Assembly (NCBI RefSeq): GCF_014841135.1 | Contig: NZ_JACYTN010000002.1 | Coordinates: 574,263 to 638,262, forward strand | Reading direction: 5' to 3' | Length of the DNA stretch: 64,000 nt | DNA from: Paenibacillus arenosi | GTDB taxonomy: Bacteria > Bacillota > Bacilli > Paenibacillales > Paenibacillaceae | In this document: in pieces, positions 17,880 through 26,377 of the stretch | Layout of the letters: the number at the start of each line of letters is the position of its first letter | How positions within the stretch are numbered: the first letter of the stretch is position 1 | Notes under the pieces: model-generated | The model's input: only the letters and a program-made list of their open reading frames with translations | What the model was told of the DNA's origin: nothing | Databases searched by the model: none | Translations under genes and position numbers: made by a program

Positions 17880-18875
17880 TTATGTTGAAGCTACTGATGT
17901 CAACGACCACATTTCTTTTTCCATCTCAAGCAATTCTTTCGCCTTTGCATGGAGTAGGTTCAGATTCAATTGTTTATCATCTGATAGTGTTTTGTTAATG
18001 AAAATTTGCTTGATAGCTTTCCAACCTTGTTGAATGCGCTTGTTTGCCCGAATCATTTCTTTGCCTAACGCTTCGTCTATCTGGCCTAATTCAATTAATG
18101 ATTGAATCAAAAAGCTGTTGCCGAGCTGACGATTTTCAATAATATTTATGCCTATTAAAGAAATACTAATATAATCGTCAAACTGATCCGTTGCTGCCTT
18201 AATATCCCATAATCCATCAAATGAGAATCGGGCTAACTCTTCCACCAATCGTTCTGCATTGCGCCTTACATCTTGAATCGATAGTTGATAGGGTTCAATT
18301 TCATCATTAAATTGATAAGTAAAAGCATGCGGCTCTCCGTTGGCTGGAGTTGTCACCGCTGTAGAATTCATAAACGCACGAATAAGCCTTTCCTCCGGCA
18401 CTTCATGAGTACGGTAGCCTTCAATATCATCATCTAGGACAGCGTACATTTTCGTTTCAGGGTCATAACCATTAATGATGGAATAATGACTCATGTGAAA
18501 CTTTTCCCACGCAATATTTTTAGGGAGCCAATAAAATAAGTCAACGTGGATCTTAACAAGCTGCTTCTTCTCCAAAATAATGTGCTTAAGCTCTTCAACA
18601 AAATGGTCCATGTCTTTAAAGAAGATTGACTCTTCTTTAACAATGACTTTGCTCAATATGTACTTGTCCCAGTTCGTACTATAATCCAACACCTCGATGG
18701 TAGGCGTCATAAATGAATAATCAATAGCTGCCCCCCATGTTTTATAAGAATAGTCGTTCATATAGGAGGCGTATTTGTAGCTTGGTTCTAACTGGCTTGC
18801 AATCGTATAGTGGGAGTTCAAAATGCAATTCATCCAAAAGTCATTGTACGGTGTTAACGGTATGGAATACTGCAT
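17880..18875 (-). CDS. C39-peptidase/BtrH_N-like protein next to a carrier protein
   Basis: Protein of 331 residues without signal peptide. The N-terminal half resembles BtrH_N/C39-type cysteine folds: FWMNCILNSHY puts a Cys at residue 17, MSHYSIINGYDPETKMYAVL puts a His at 130, and LDDD follows at 147-150, in the order Cys-His-Asp. The C-terminal half (about residues 200-330) is helical and unrecognised. In BtrH this fold transfers an acyl group from a carrier protein to an amine. The neighbouring carrier gene supports a similar transfer or release step here. The N-terminal 300 residues of the protein at 23557-25251 show the same arrangement. Function is inferred; the family call is by motif only. 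Confidence 0.6.
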   Translation of the reverse strand: MQYSIPLTPYNDFWMNCILNSHYTIASQLEPSYKYASYMNDYSYKTWGAAIDYSFMTPTIEVLDYSTNWDKYILSKVIVKEESIFFKDMDHFVEELKHIILEKKQLVKIHVDLFYWLPKNIAWEKFHMSHYSIINGYDPETKMYAVLDDDIEGYRTHEVPEERLIRAFMNSTAVTTPANGEPHAFTYQFNDEIEPYQLSIQDVRRNAERLVEELARFSFDGLWDIKAATDQFDDYISISLIGINIIENRQLGNSFLIQSLIELGQIDEALGKEMIRANKRIQQGWKAIKQIFINKTLSDDKQLNLNLLHAKAKELLEMEKEMWSLTSVAST

Positions 18876-19591
18876 GTACGAGCACCTCTTTCCTTATAAT
18901 CGAATGATTGGCATAGTGTTGTCAGTCATCGGGTCTATAAAAAGATAGATAAACGTGTATCCATGACTTGCAGCATGTGGGTAGGATCTTAGTTGTGTAA
19001 TTAAAATGATTCGAAGCAAAGCCTGTAGCCTTACATGAGGAATTATCTATGATGAAGTTTAATAGAATAACACAAGCATTACATAAACTTGAACATTAAG
19101 AAAACGTTATAAATATACGAAGATATACATAATTGTTCATCGAATCGATAAACATCAACATATACATAAACAAAAAAAGGAGCTTGCCTCGAGAATATCT
19201 AATTATACATGTTCATCCCATAACAAGTATTCAAAGTATCACTTTCCGAGAGTGTGCAGATTTCCTAAAATCAACCTAAAGATACACCAATAATTTGTAA
19301 ATATTATTGATTCTCTTAATTAAATTGTTTATACTTCTTAATAAATCATTAACAGCATGAAAATATTGCTAATAAGTTGCTATATCTAGAAGAATACCGC
19401 TAACTATATCTCCTGTCAATTGTTATAGCGCTTGAACTTTGGAGATTATTTCCCATCTACTTTACATATTGTTGTGTAACTACTATCCTATTACTTCTTT
19501 GATTTGCACAGAAATGATAGTAACTGATATGGCTTTTCGATTAATTGTTTATTCACATTTTATACATATATAAATGAGTGGAGGGCTTTTA
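18876..19591. other. Gene-free AT-rich intergenic region
   Basis: Seven hundred bases between divergent genes. The sequence is clearly more AT-rich than its surroundings, with many short T/A runs. No credible coding region, stable RNA or clear terminator was seen. It must hold the promoters of the C39-like/carrier genes (minus) and of the glycosyltransferase (plus). Its composition is compatible with acquired DNA. Confidence 0.6.
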
Positions 19592-20482
19592 ATGGAACAC
19601 ATCTATTCAGCTTCAGTTATCATTCCTACTTACAATCGTATTAACAATTTGAAACGCTCATTGGATTCTTTAGTCGAGCAGCAGCTTCCTAAGGATGAAT
19701 TTGAAGTACTTATTTGTGACGATGGATCAAGTGAAGATACGCTAGGATTAGCGAGGAAATACGATGGATTATTGAACATCAAGTACTTTTTTCAAGAAGA
19801 CAAAGGTTTCAGAGCTGCTGCTGCACGCAACCTAGGTATTCGCAATGCGGAAGGTAATCTATGCATTTTCATTGATAATGGGATTATTCTGCATAAAGAT
19901 GCGATTCAAGAGCATATCAATGCTCACCTAGAAAGTAGTCAGCCAAGTGCTGTGCTGGGCTATGTTTACGGTTATGACATGGCAACTAGCAATCATGAGG
20001 AAATACGAGGAGTTGTCGAAAATAACTCTATAGATGGTGCTATAGAAACATTGCGCAATATGAAAATTCTTGATATTCGCGAGAGGCACTATCTTGAGTT
20101 CGGGGACGATCTTGAAGCATGGCCTGCCCCATTTGTTGTACTCTGGACATGTAATGTTTCTGTACCTCGGGAAACACTGCTCGAAATCGGGATGTTCGAT
20201 GAGAACTACACCACTTGGGGTGGAGAAGATATCGATCTAGCCCTGGCTCTTCTCCAGCATGGAGCTAGCATCAAACTAGCACGAGCTTCGATGAGCATTC
20301 ACTTCCCACATGAGAAAGAGCACGACTGGGAAATTGACGAAGAAAAGGGCAAATTGGAACTGAAGAAAAAGAAAGAATATTTGATTAGCAAATATTCATC
20401 TCCAGAATTGAAACGTTGGATGGAGATAAATGACATAGACGAACTCAATCGAGCACTATTAGCAGAACAGCAAATCGTCTGA
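19592..20482 (+). CDS. Glycosyltransferase family 2 with galactosyltransferase-like C-terminus
   Basis: Predicted cytosolic glycosyltransferase of 296 residues. The GT-A start is SVIIPTYNRINNLKRSLDSL with nucleotide-sugar contacts VLICDDGSSEDTL. The acceptor-side motif FDENYTTWGGEDIDLALALL near residue 210 is the WGGEDxD element of beta-galactosyltransferase-type domains. The expected metal-binding DxD position reads FIDNGII near residue 95, so the second acidic residue is missing. A charged coiled C-terminus (ELKKKKEYLISKYSS) follows. The upstream ATG at 19574 is part of the ribosome binding region GTGGAGGG, so the ATG at 19592 is used. No membrane helix. Acceptor and sugar unknown. Confidence 0.87.
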   Translation: MEHIYSASVIIPTYNRINNLKRSLDSLVEQQLPKDEFEVLICDDGSSEDTLGLARKYDGLLNIKYFFQEDKGFRAAAARNLGIRNAEGNLCIFIDNGIILHKDAIQEHINAHLESSQPSAVLGYVYGYDMATSNHEEIRGVVENNSIDGAIETLRNMKILDIRERHYLEFGDDLEAWPAPFVVLWTCNVSVPRETLLEIGMFDENYTTWGGEDIDLALALLQHGASIKLARASMSIHFPHEKEHDWEIDEEKGKLELKKKKEYLISKYSSPELKRWMEINDIDELNRALLAEQQIV

Positions 20483-20557
20483 TAGCTTATACATTTCATG
20501 GATGTATACTAGGGGGGATGCCAAGTGTATCCCCCCTGTTGTTGTACCGATTCCATT

Positions 20558-21613
20558 TTACCAAGCCATAATACGCTTAATCTCTTGAGTAAGTTGATCT
20601 GCCATTTTAACATGTGTATTCGTAGTCGGGTGACCCTCTTCACCAAGCCCATCCCGCTGCGTATCAATCAAATCAAATATAAGTGAGTACATATTCAAAT
20701 CGCCAGCCGCACGAAGTTGTTCACATGCCTCAACAACATAATCTTTAAGCGGCCATTGTTGAAAAGGACCAAGTGCCATTATGATCTTCGCCTGAGGATA
20801 ATTGCTGCGTATACGTGTAACGAATTTACAATAGGTTGTGACAAACTCTTGTTGATCAATAGCAAAGTTATTATCATTGGTTCCTAAATTGATGACAACG
20901 AGATCAGGAATCCAGCTCGAAAAATCCCATCTTGATTCAGGTATGATTGGATTAAGCCTTTCATATTGTACTGGCATCGTGTTATCTCGATTATTATCAT
21001 AGTTAACGACTAAGCCGATACCAGATACAGCTATCGTGTGATGCTCAGCGTCAAGCGCACGAGTTGCAATCGTGCCATAAGCAAGTTCGTTATTTTCATT
21101 TTCGGGCTTCGTAAGATCCTCTTCCCTACCTTCATTACCAGAACCGCAGCTTATTGAATCGCCAATAATCTCTACTTTCCGTGTAAACCGTGCTGGTGGT
21201 TCTAGAAAAGTCCCCCCGTCAGACAATGTGAAGCCCATAAATTGAATACTTCCGAACATCCCTTCCGTCCGTTTATATACTTCAATCGTATGTACATCAT
21301 CACTAAGATCTGTTGCCAGCGTGTATACCGATACCCCAGCATCAATGTAGAGCTTGTAAGGCTCGCCACCATCAATGCTCACATTAACCCATGAGTGATC
21401 TCTATGCTTCACGGTCATATACATCGTAATAGAAGAGCCTTCAAACCGAGCTGCAATCGAACTTCCCGGCCAAGATAGTATAGGTCCACCATCATCTGAC
21501 CAATCTATTCTCCCCACATAACGTATACTGTTTTGCATATTAAATTGAGAACTCTTCAACTGTTCGTCGCTCGGCCGCACGATTGGCTGCCAATACTTGT
21601 TCATTACTTCCAC
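20558..21613 (-). CDS. SGNH/GDSL esterase, carbohydrate esterase family 2-like
   Basis: About 351 residues. The N-terminal beta-sandwich (residues about 25-125, GRIDWSDDGGPILSWPGSSI) matches the jelly roll of CE2 esterases. The SGNH hydrolase domain follows: nucleophile block EIIGDSISCGSGNEG, Asn block NLGTNDNNF, and the Asp/His block EEGHPTTNTHVKMADQ. CE2 members deacetylate plant polysaccharides or transfer acetyl groups. No signal peptide is present, so the enzyme should act inside the cell on imported oligosaccharides. The start is uncertain: the GTG at 21613 has AAGGAG 11 bases before it, while the in-frame ATG at 21604 is too far away. Confidence 0.85.
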   Translation of the reverse strand: MEVMNKYWQPIVRPSDEQLKSSQFNMQNSIRYVGRIDWSDDGGPILSWPGSSIAARFEGSSITMYMTVKHRDHSWVNVSIDGGEPYKLYIDAGVSVYTLATDLSDDVHTIEVYKRTEGMFGSIQFMGFTLSDGGTFLEPPARFTRKVEIIGDSISCGSGNEGREEDLTKPENENNELAYGTIATRALDAEHHTIAVSGIGLVVNYDNNRDNTMPVQYERLNPIIPESRWDFSSWIPDLVVINLGTNDNNFAIDQQEFVTTYCKFVTRIRSNYPQAKIIMALGPFQQWPLKDYVVEACEQLRAAGDLNMYSLIFDLIDTQRDGLGEEGHPTTNTHVKMADQLTQEIKRIMAW

Positions 21614-21847
21614 TATTATGTCCACTCCTTAAGCAATCGTTAGCGTCATCGTCAGACTCACGCTACAAAGGCCGTTCTGTCTCTACTAATGCCAAACATA
21701 CTACTAACCTATTTGTATCCCACAACGATAATGGAAGATATACGTAAATATTGTAACATACAAGAAGAAAACAATAGATATTTTAAGCTATAATAAGATT
21801 AGTTTTCTTCATTTATTTGGAAACAAAGTAGAAAGGAGCCTCATTCC

Positions 21848-23476
21848 ATGAATCGAAGGTCCAATCGTGCCATTGTCGTTAATCAGATCGGTTATCCGCT
21901 CCATAGCACTAAACAAGCTGTGTTCACCAAAGATGGAACCTTTCATGTTGTGAACGAAAGCAGTGGGATAGTAGTTTTTACAGGGCGAACGAGTTCCTTA
22001 AACAACGATCCTGCTAGCGGTCACATGGTGGCTCTCGGTGATTTTAGCGAGGTGAATGAAATTGGTAGATTCTATATACAACATGAAATAGAAAACGTGA
22101 CCTCTGCCCCATTTTCAATCCAGCCGCATCCGTATACCGCTCTTCATCACGGACTATTAAAAGCATTCTATTATTTTCGCTGTGGACAAGAACTTACACC
22201 AGAACTTGCTGGCCCATGGCACCATAGTGCCTGCCACTTAGCAGAGGGATTCGTTTATGACAATCCTGAGCAAAGATTGGATTGCTCTGGAGGTTGGCAT
22301 GATGCTGGTGACTACGGAAAATATATAGTACCTGGAGCAAAAGCGGTTGCCGATCTGCTGCTCGCATACGAGCTGTATCCCAGCGCCTTTCGTCGTCCCG
22401 TCCCTATTCCAGAAACAGATGGATTCCTTCCAGATGTACTGCATGAATGTCGTTGGGAGTTAGATTGGATGTTTAAAATGCAACACCCGTCCGGAGGTGT
22501 GTTTCACAAACTTACTACACATCAGTTTCCTCCACTTACTACTTTGCCTGAGCACGATCTAGAGCCACTTATCTTTTCCCCCATTTCATCGACAGCAACT
22601 GGTTGTTTTGCTGCGATAATGGCAAAGGCTGCACGAATCTACCAACCATTTGATGCAAAATATGCACATAAGTGTATTCAAGCATCTGTTCTCGCATGGG
22701 AGTGGTTAATGAACAATCCAGGTGTACTCGCATTCCACAATCCACCTGATATAGGTACAGGCGATTACAGTGATCAACAAGACATAGACGATCGTTATTG
22801 GGCTGCTTGTGAATTGTACGCTACAACACATAACCCCGTTTATCAAGATGCATTGTTGACAATGAGCAAAGAAGCGTTCCATAAATTTGGACTTTGCTGG
22901 TCCAATATAGGTGGATACGGCAGTATAGCCTATCTACTGAGCGATATTACGCAAACGGATTGCGAATTATACGATCAGTTGTTAAGTGGCCTTCGGAATG
23001 AAGCAGACTATATGCTTTGGAAAAGTTCAACAGACGGATATGGCATTTCACTGCTTAAAGATGAGTATATTTGGGGCAGCAACAAAGTGGTCATGAACAA
23101 TGCTATGCTGTTATTGATAGCCTATCGCTTTTTTGAAGACAAACGATATGAAGCAGCTGCATTGAATCATGTTCATTACCTTTCAGGGCGCAATTCGCTA
23201 GATCTAAGTTATATTACAGGTTTCGGAGATCATTCTGTCCAACATCCGCATTACCGCCCAAGTATCGCAGATGACACTACAGACCCTGTACCTGGACTTG
23301 TTAGCGGTGGGCCTAATGCTGGCTTACATGATGAAATCTCCAAGAAAAGCCTTCAAGGTCTGCCACCAGCTCAATGCTTTATCGATCATGAAGATAGTTA
23401 CGCCACCAATGAAGTAGCTATTTATTGGAATTCGCCTGCTTTATTCGTACTCTCTCATTGGGAGCAGCAGAAATAG
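21848..23476 (+). CDS. Glycoside hydrolase family 9 enzyme without signal peptide
   Basis: 542 residues. An N-terminal Ig-like domain (NQIGYPLHSTKQAVF, about residues 10-95) is followed by the GH9 (alpha/alpha)6 barrel. Catalytic features are the Asp pair in DCSGGWHDAGDYGKY near residue 145 and the acid Glu in SYATNEVAIYWNSP at the C-terminus; PHYRPS is the family His block. It cleaves beta-1,4-glucan-type oligosaccharides or, as some intracellular relatives do, chitosan-derived ones. There is no secretion signal, so it probably acts on imported sugars, together with the divergent CE2-like esterase. AAAGGAGCC precedes the ATG and TATAAT occurs at 21789-21794. Confidence 0.9.
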   Translation: MNRRSNRAIVVNQIGYPLHSTKQAVFTKDGTFHVVNESSGIVVFTGRTSSLNNDPASGHMVALGDFSEVNEIGRFYIQHEIENVTSAPFSIQPHPYTALHHGLLKAFYYFRCGQELTPELAGPWHHSACHLAEGFVYDNPEQRLDCSGGWHDAGDYGKYIVPGAKAVADLLLAYELYPSAFRRPVPIPETDGFLPDVLHECRWELDWMFKMQHPSGGVFHKLTTHQFPPLTTLPEHDLEPLIFSPISSTATGCFAAIMAKAARIYQPFDAKYAHKCIQASVLAWEWLMNNPGVLAFHNPPDIGTGDYSDQQDIDDRYWAACELYATTHNPVYQDALLTMSKEAFHKFGLCWSNIGGYGSIAYLLSDITQTDCELYDQLLSGLRNEADYMLWKSSTDGYGISLLKDEYIWGSNKVVMNNAMLLLIAYRFFEDKRYEAAALNHVHYLSGRNSLDLSYITGFGDHSVQHPHYRPSIADDTTDPVPGLVSGGPNAGLHDEISKKSLQGLPPAQCFIDHEDSYATNEVAIYWNSPALFVLSHWEQQK

Positions 23477-23487
23477 GCAAGAGAGAT

Positions 23488-23546
23488 GCTCCGTCATTCA
23501 CACACTTGTTACATCACTGAATGACGGAAGCTAATCTCTTTTCTTT
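23488..23546 (+). terminator. Terminator after the GH9 gene
   Basis: Nested stem with AGAGAT/ATCTCT outer and CCGTCATTCA/TGAATGACGG inner arms, followed by TTTTCTTTT. Confidence 0.75.
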
Positions 23547-23556
23547 TCTAAAAAAA

Positions 23557-25251
23557 CTAAACCTTGCACAATGACTCACTTTCCACCTTCTGTCCATATA
23601 CATTTACATTCCATATGGAAAATCCATATGTAGTTTCCCTTTCTAACATAAGTATGCGAACGTATCGGCCCTCACCATGGCAAACAATTACCTCTTCGCT
23701 CACTTCCACCTCTTCTTCTCCTTCTCTTCTCTCTTTTTCTTTCGTACTGATCGTTACCCATGTTTCACTATCATCCGACACTTGTATTTCATACTTCGTA
23801 GCAAAAGAATACTCCCACTGGACAACAACGTGTGAAACAGCCACTCTCTCTTCTAAATCAATACATAACCACTGCGGCTCCGAGAATTCGCTGCTCCATC
23901 GCGTTGAACTATTCCCATTTACTACATGGTTAGCTGGAAAAGTCATACCGTCAAAACCTGGTTCAACAGACGAGGCCGATACCATTTTATTCAAAGCCCA
24001 ATCCTCTCCTAGGATACTAGGCTCAGTTCTTATTTCAATCTCCGCTTGCAATTGCGATACGTTTCCAAAAATATCTTTAGAGCGAACGACGATACGATAG
24101 TCTGTATCTGGCTTTACGTTCTGGAACTTATATCTCGTCACTCTCGTTTCAACCATCATGTCATTTATCGTAATTTCAAATGCTATGACATGATCTTCTA
24201 GCATTGGCGCTTCCCATTCAATAGCAATACTATCGCTCGTGATTGCCAGTGCTCTTAATTGGGATGGACCAGCTGCTAATTGTTCGGGTTTGTTCCACGA
24301 AGATGCTTCAGCATCCTGTGCTATTTCTTTTTTCAAAGCAAGTAATGTTAAGCGCTCATATTCTCGTAACCCTGCCACTCTCTCAAGCAAATCATCAATT
24401 TGCACGGGCTGTTTTAATATATGGATTTGTGCTTCTTTTTTAATAATTACATTTTTAAGCCCTTCCGCCAGATCAGAACAGTAATGCAGCATAGGTGACA
24501 CATACGAGGGTACTTGAAGAAGGTTAACATAACTGGAGAACATATATCGTGATCCACCTAGCACAACAAACAACTGTATTAACGTATGGAAGATGTCTTT
24601 CCTCTCTTCCGTCGTCACATATGGCAGCTGATTGACCATTTCTACAGCTTTATCAAACAATCTGGAGCTTCCCGTTTCCTTCATGATTTGTTGAATCGCT
24701 CTATCAAGAAATAATTGCTTTGATTCAGCAGTGAACTCAATATTATGCACATGCATGGAAAAGAGCGGATACTCCAATTGACTGACTACATTCAGTACAA
24801 ATTCAGAATCGTATCTTTCAGATGCAACATGTCGAATATCATTCAATACAGCATGTTCCTGATTCACAAACTGCTCTATCATCATATAATGCGTAGATTC
24901 TCCATCCATAAAATGAAGCTCTGGAAAATACTTAGGCTTTAAACCAGCAAACACGACATGTTTATCATGCAAATTCATTTCAATAAACCGCACAGCCTCA
25001 CTGGTAGATGAGCCCTCAAAATCCGTAAACTTCACGCCTACTTGTAAAAGGTCAGCATCTTCCAAACACTCCATATTTAAAAGCCAGAAGCCTTTTTTCT
25101 CCTCTAGTAATTCTTTATATAAATTATCCGAACTTTCATAGGAATTATAAAAAAGATGTTCTGCTTGATGCCCATAACGAAGCAAAAGATGAGCAACTGA
25201 AATTCTGTAACAATTGAGATGACTTCTACGATAGAACAAATAATGATTCAT
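23557..25251 (-). CDS. C39/BtrH-like domain fused to fibronectin III and discoidin-like domains
   Basis: 564 residues, no signal peptide. The N-terminal 300 residues parallel the C39/BtrH-like protein at 17880-18875: HLNCYRIS puts a Cys at residue 14, STHYMMIEQF a His at 121, and HAVLNDI an Asn-Asp pair at 137-138. A fibronectin type III domain follows (ALAITSDSIAIEWEAPML, DYRIVVRSKDIFGN). The C-terminal 140 residues form a galactose-binding/F5-8C-like domain (FPANHVVNGNSSTRWSSEFS, QWLCIDLEERVAVSHVVVQW). The start at 25251 is set by AAAGGGTGATGG; an upstream ATG adds 22 residues without support. Binding domains on a cytosolic protein are unusual; the substrate may be a glycan or a carrier-bound product. 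Confidence 0.65.
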   Translation of the reverse strand: MNHYLFYRRSHLNCYRISVAHLLLRYGHQAEHLFYNSYESSDNLYKELLEEKKGFWLLNMECLEDADLLQVGVKFTDFEGSSTSEAVRFIEMNLHDKHVVFAGLKPKYFPELHFMDGESTHYMMIEQFVNQEHAVLNDIRHVASERYDSEFVLNVVSQLEYPLFSMHVHNIEFTAESKQLFLDRAIQQIMKETGSSRLFDKAVEMVNQLPYVTTEERKDIFHTLIQLFVVLGGSRYMFSSYVNLLQVPSYVSPMLHYCSDLAEGLKNVIIKKEAQIHILKQPVQIDDLLERVAGLREYERLTLLALKKEIAQDAEASSWNKPEQLAAGPSQLRALAITSDSIAIEWEAPMLEDHVIAFEITINDMMVETRVTRYKFQNVKPDTDYRIVVRSKDIFGNVSQLQAEIEIRTEPSILGEDWALNKMVSASSVEPGFDGMTFPANHVVNGNSSTRWSSEFSEPQWLCIDLEERVAVSHVVVQWEYSFATKYEIQVSDDSETWVTISTKEKERREGEEEVEVSEEVIVCHGEGRYVRILMLERETTYGFSIWNVNVYGQKVESESLCKV

Positions 25252-25387
25252 ACCATCACCCTTTTCTCGATCTTCTATCATTCCATATAAAGTTCCTATA
25301 GTCATAAGGCTAAACATAAATCACTTAGTTTCATTATATTTATAAAATAATGAAATTGTTTATCAGATCTTGTTGTCGAATTTTAAG

Positions 25388-25474
25388 TTATTACGCAAAA
25401 AAAATCCCCTCCTTATTTATCACCGTAATGAGAACTTCGTCGTTCTCTAGTGTTTTCCTTAAAGAGGGGATACT
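25388..25474 (-). terminator. Long-stem terminator of the membrane-protein gene
   Basis: ATCCCCTCTTTA pairs with TAAGGAGGGGAT, with an internal smaller hairpin GAGAAC/GTTCTC in the loop; TTTTTTTT follows on the minus strand. Confidence 0.75.
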
Positions 25475-25480
25475 ATTTCT

Positions 25481-26053
25481 CTATTTATTATTTTCAGCCG
25501 CTATTGCAGCTGCTTGTTTGAATAACGCAATGATCATAACCGTCGTTACGACATACAAAAATGACATCGGCTGACCAAGTGCCTTGAAAATCGGAGGAGA
25601 TACAATCGAAAAAGCTAACATGATTATCGTACCAAATAAGTTAATCGCACCATAAAACATACCACGTCGCTTAGCTGTATCAGCCAATTTCAATAAAGAC
25701 TTGCCATTCGCCCATTCACGCACACCAGATGTAAGCAGCCAGATTAAATAAATATTCGTTGCCAAAATAGCGATACTTTGCACAATCGCAGACCACAACC
25801 ATAACTGTTCACCCATTAATCCAGCTACAAAGGGCCCAATAAACTCATAACCCGTCAATACGATTACTACAGGCATAAATCGCTTCGCACGATAAAAAGA
25901 TGGAGCTGTTTGCTGCAGCTCTGTCAAAGACTTCAGTACTAACAACATTCCGAAAACATCGGGAAGGACATCGACAACCCCCCATAATCGAATATCAATT
26001 AAGAAGACTAGCCCCCATAATATCCTTTTAAATGCTTGCTGTTCTTGGTTCAT
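25481..26053 (-). CDS. Membrane protein of unknown function
   Basis: 190 residues with four to five hydrophobic helices (residues about 10-40, 60-80, 88-110, 130-155 and 160-182) and a basic loop GKSLLKLADTAKRR. No recognised catalytic motif. The Gly-rich helix WGVVDVLPDVFGMLL occurs in small Bacillales membrane proteins, but no family name is assigned. It stands alone with its own terminator. It starts upstream of a weak AAGGGA/GGCGG element. Confidence 0.6.
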   Translation of the reverse strand: MNQEQQAFKRILWGLVFLIDIRLWGVVDVLPDVFGMLLVLKSLTELQQTAPSFYRAKRFMPVVIVLTGYEFIGPFVAGLMGEQLWLWSAIVQSIAILATNIYLIWLLTSGVREWANGKSLLKLADTAKRRGMFYGAINLFGTIIMLAFSIVSPPIFKALGQPMSFLYVVTTVMIIALFKQAAAIAAENNK

Positions 26054-26377
26054 CCGCCAACCGACTCCCTTGTTGAAATAATCTCCTGTTGTCTCTTACA
26101 TCTTTAATCACAATCATTTACCATTACATTCTATATTTCTACCCTATTGCATACGTGAATCAGTATACCGCTGATTCAGCAGTCAAGCAATGAACAAGAA
26201 AGCTCCCTCACACATATAGAATACGTTCATATACAATGAATGTAGTTCCATCCATAATTAGGGTAGATATTAAAGCGTGAATGAATTAGAGAATTGAAGT
26301 ATAATAGAAACGATGTCTTTATGAGGGAATTCATTATATAATAGATAGATTGTCAGATTGCTGCAGGAGGTTAAACA
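26054..26377. other. Intergenic region with inverted repeat and promoter-like elements
   Basis: Divergent promoter region of 324 bases. GAATCAG/CTGATTC (26157-26163 and 26171-26177) form a perfect 7-bp inverted repeat with a 7-base loop. TATAAT-like boxes lie at 26300-26305 and 26337-26342, ahead of the degV-type gene, but their -35 boxes are weak. Confidence 0.4.

Noticed and set aside
17833..18033. Two plus-strand frames opposite the carrier and C39-like genes (17696-18033)
   Set aside because: Short, antisense and without a ribosome binding site.
19184..19279. TTG-started 31-codon reading frame after AAAAAGGAGC in the AT-rich gap
   Set aside because: Spacing between GGAG and TTG is only about three bases, the product has no helix or motif, and codon use looks random.
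23564..24100. 178-codon plus-strand frame over the FN3-discoidin gene
   Set aside because: Ser/Thr-rich complement of a clear coding region, no binding site before its ATG.
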